From contig DFFN01000083.1 of the NCBI GenBank assembly GCA_002369525.1, positions 1 to 7,099 of the forward strand: a DNA stretch of 7,099 bases, in the 5' to 3' direction. Below the pieces are notes generated by a model, which saw nothing but the letters and a program-made list of their open reading frames with translations, had not been told where the DNA came from and made no database searches. The stretch is from Lachnoclostridium sp. UBA3775 (GTDB taxonomy: Bacteria > Bacillota > Clostridia > Lachnospirales > Lachnospiraceae). A program made the position numbers and the translations under genes. Shown here piece by piece: positions 5,677 through 7,099 of the stretch (its first letter is position 1; each line of letters begins with the position of its first letter).

Positions 5677-6660
5677 GTGGCTTCCAGAACTTTTGCAATT
5701 GACATAGGAACCGACAGCATAAAAATATACCGCAAGGGTACAGGTCTGATTTATTTCCAGAAAACCGTACTTGCGGAAAAAAACAAAAAGAAGGTAATTG
5801 CCGTCGGCAACGATGCATATGAGATATTCGGAAAGGCTCCGGATAAGATCGAGGTAACCTTTCCGCTGAAAAACGGAGTGATTGCAAGCATTAACAGCAT
5901 GCAGTCATTGATCAACTGCGTTTTCCTGGATTTGTCAAAGGAATACGGAAAGATCAAAAACCCAAGAATATATATTGCCGTATCGGCTGACATAACAGAT
6001 ATTGAGAAAAAAGCCTTCTATGATATCATGGACGGTTGCTTTGTCAGACCTAAAAGCATTATAATGATCGATAAACCTGTGGCTGATGCAATAGGCTGCG
6101 GTATCGATTTTTATGATACCAAGGGTTCGATGATAGTTGACATCGGTGCCGAAACCACGGAAATATCTGTTGTGTCTGCGGGAACGCTTGTTCTTAGCAA
6201 ACTGTTTAAGTTCGGTGGACATGACATTGATGAAGCGATAATAAATACGATAAGGAGAAAATTCAATATCCTGATAGGTCTTAAGACCGCAGAACAGACC
6301 AAAAGAAAAACCGTTGCTCTCGATAATTCCGAAAGAGAGTGCAAATTATATGGCAGGGATGTTGTAAGCGGTCTTCCCAGGGAATGCAAGGTCGATTCGG
6401 CTGTATTCAGAGACAATGTGATCGAGCAGGTTAATCCTGTTGTCGATGCGATCAAATCCGTACTTGAGAGAACGCCGCCGGAAATATCTGCGGATATTTA
6501 CAGAAACGGCGTGGTGATCACAGGAGGAACCTCCAAAATTCCCGGGATTGCCGATCTGATAGAAGACGGTATAGGACTTAAGATTAAGACGGTAGTGGAG
6601 CCGACAGACTCTGTGATAAACGGACTTTCGGCAGTAGCGGAAGGAAGGATCACACTTTGA
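5677..6660 (+). CDS. mreB: Divergent MreB-like rod shape-determining protein (actin fold)
   Basis: MreB forms membrane-bound actin-like filaments that guide lateral wall synthesis. This 327-residue protein (GTG start) keeps the fold signatures. Phosphate-1 is IDIGTDSIKIY (8-18; usually DLGTANTLIY), and FPLKNGVIA matches the usual RPLKDGVIA. Phosphate-2 is VDIGAETTEISVV from D155, followed by FGGHDIDEAI, LIGLKTAEQ, GRDVVSGLP and SVLERTPPE. The adenosine site is VITGGTSKIPG (280-290). It departs from standard MreB in two catalytic places. The glutamate that precedes Pro in the EEP motif is K133 (IDKPVADAIG), and the glycine-rich GGGTT of phosphate-2 is GAETT. ATP hydrolysis may be altered or lost. 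It could be a specialised paralogue, with a canonical mreB elsewhere in the genome, or this lineage's main MreB. Its place between radC and mreC supports a cell-shape role. The last base overlaps the mreC start. Confidence 0.88.
   Translation: MASRTFAIDIGTDSIKIYRKGTGLIYFQKTVLAEKNKKKVIAVGNDAYEIFGKAPDKIEVTFPLKNGVIASINSMQSLINCVFLDLSKEYGKIKNPRIYIAVSADITDIEKKAFYDIMDGCFVRPKSIIMIDKPVADAIGCGIDFYDTKGSMIVDIGAETTEISVVSAGTLVLSKLFKFGGHDIDEAIINTIRRKFNILIGLKTAEQTKRKTVALDNSERECKLYGRDVVSGLPRECKVDSAVFRDNVIEQVNPVVDAIKSVLERTPPEISADIYRNGVVITGGTSKIPGIADLIEDGIGLKIKTVVEPTDSVINGLSAVAEGRITL
6643..6649 (+). promoter_or_regulatory. Ribosome binding site of mreC (fixes a TTG start)
   Basis: GGAAGGA lies inside the last codons of mreB, seven bases before the TTG at 6657. 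No ATG or GTG in the mreC frame occurs nearby: the first in-frame ATG is at about 6798, beyond the membrane segment. The site therefore decides the TTG start. Confidence 0.8.
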
Positions 6661-7099
6661 AGAAAAGAAAATTCAGATATAAGCTTGAACCCAGATATAT
6701 CCTTTTGTTTGCCACTGTCATCCTGTCGGCCCTTATTTTTCTGTCATACAGGTTTGATTATCTTTTCAAACCGTTCAGGTCAAAGCTTGCTTCATTTATG
6801 AATCCGATGCAGAAAGGCATTTCGGTAATGGGCAACAGCTACGAGAACCTTAAGGATGACATGAAGACCAAGGAAGAACTGAGACAGCAGATAGACAATC
6901 TTCAGGCTGAATATGATGAGCTTAAGAAAAAATATGATGAGCTTCTTCCGGATTCCTATGAGCTTGAAAATCTCAGGGCATTGTTTAAGCTTTCACAGAC
7001 ATATTCTGACTATGAAACTGTCGGGGCCACGGTCATTGCAAGCGATACAAGCGGTTATAACCGCACCTTTACGATTGACAAAGGCTCCAAGGACGGCAT
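6657..7099 (+). CDS. mreC: Rod shape-determining protein MreC, N-terminal part (3' end outside window)
   Basis: MreC is a bitopic membrane protein of the elongation complex. It links cytoplasmic MreB with MreD, RodA and PBP2 on the outer face of the membrane. 147 residues are visible from a TTG start at 6657, which shares TTGA with the mreB stop codon. The order fits MreC: a short positively charged cytoplasmic tail (MKKRKFRYK, initiator as Met), one membrane helix at about 14-31 (ILLFATVILSALIFLSY), and a periplasm-side linker. A coiled coil follows at about 60-110, including two near-identical heptads EYDELKK / KYDELLP. Then comes the start of the beta-barrel domain with ENLRALFKLSQTYSDYE, VGATVIASDTSGYNRTF and TIDKGSKDG, which are classic MreC landmarks. 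Translation is very likely coupled to mreB. mreD would be expected next, beyond the window. Confidence 0.93.
   Translation, partial: MKKRKFRYKLEPRYILLFATVILSALIFLSYRFDYLFKPFRSKLASFMNPMQKGISVMGNSYENLKDDMKTKEELRQQIDNLQAEYDELKKKYDELLPDSYELENLRALFKLSQTYSDYETVGATVIASDTSGYNRTFTIDKGSKDG
6910..6944 (+). repeat. Heptad direct repeat in the mreC coiled coil (14 bp identical, 21-bp period)
   Basis: AATATGATGAGCTT occurs at 6910-6923 and again at 6931-6944. The 21-base period is seven codons, one coiled-coil heptad, encoding EYDEL then KYDEL. The register match suggests the coiled coil grew or changed length by duplication of one heptad. Confidence 0.75.

Noticed and set aside
6111..6455. Open frame on the - strand opposite the mreB-like gene
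   Set aside because: It is a shadow of a conserved coding region with low-complexity Ser/Leu/Thr composition and no supporting signal.
1..7099. Mobile element, CRISPR array, tRNA/rRNA gene, riboswitch or defence system
   Set aside because: Coding density is near complete with housekeeping genes on one strand. The single gap (4905-4974) is accounted for by promoter and leader. No transposase, array of spaced repeats or structured RNA pattern was seen.

Overview
The window is a compact, single-strand stretch of bacterial core chromosome. Seven genes all read on the + strand: the 3' end of ftsK/spoIIIE, then mutL, miaA, a ynbB-type PLP enzyme (methionine gamma-lyase / 'aluminium resistance' family), radC, a divergent mreB, and the 5' part of mreC. 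Protein character, moderate-to-low GC by eye, strong GGAGG-type ribosome sites and the mutL-miaA-ynbB and radC-mreB-mreC groupings point to a Gram-positive member of the Bacillota. The wording of YnbB, MiaA and the MreB-like protein looks most like Clostridia of the Lachnospiraceae type. That placement is an inference from memory of the families, not the result of a search.

Layout. At 1-701 lies the FtsK motor C-terminus with its DNA-reading gamma domain. At 718-2694 is an endonuclease-type MutL, followed after 10 nt by miaA (2705-3637). ynbB begins inside the last codons of miaA (about 3630) and ends at 4904. These four genes are so tightly packed (gaps of 16 nt, 10 nt and an overlap) that they are probably co-transcribed from a promoter upstream of the window. 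The only real intergenic space is 4905-4974. It holds a good extended -10 promoter and an 11-bp perfect inverted repeat whose loop carries the radC ribosome site and whose 3' arm contains the radC start codon. A second transcription unit, radC-mreB-mreC (probably continuing to mreD), therefore starts here. In it mreB uses a GTG start and mreC a TTG start that overlaps the mreB stop codon (TTGA).

Functionally the first unit combines chromosome segregation (FtsK), mismatch repair (MutL), tRNA A37 modification (MiaA) and a PLP enzyme of sulfur amino-acid type. The second couples a JAMM-fold protein of uncertain role (RadC) to cell-shape proteins (MreB, MreC).

No mobile element, CRISPR array, tRNA/rRNA gene, toxin-antitoxin pair or defence system is visible, and I see no evidence of an entirely new system. 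The points most worth a second look are the hairpin that encloses the radC start, and the MreB-like protein, which has replaced residues at two positions of the ATPase site that are normally conserved.
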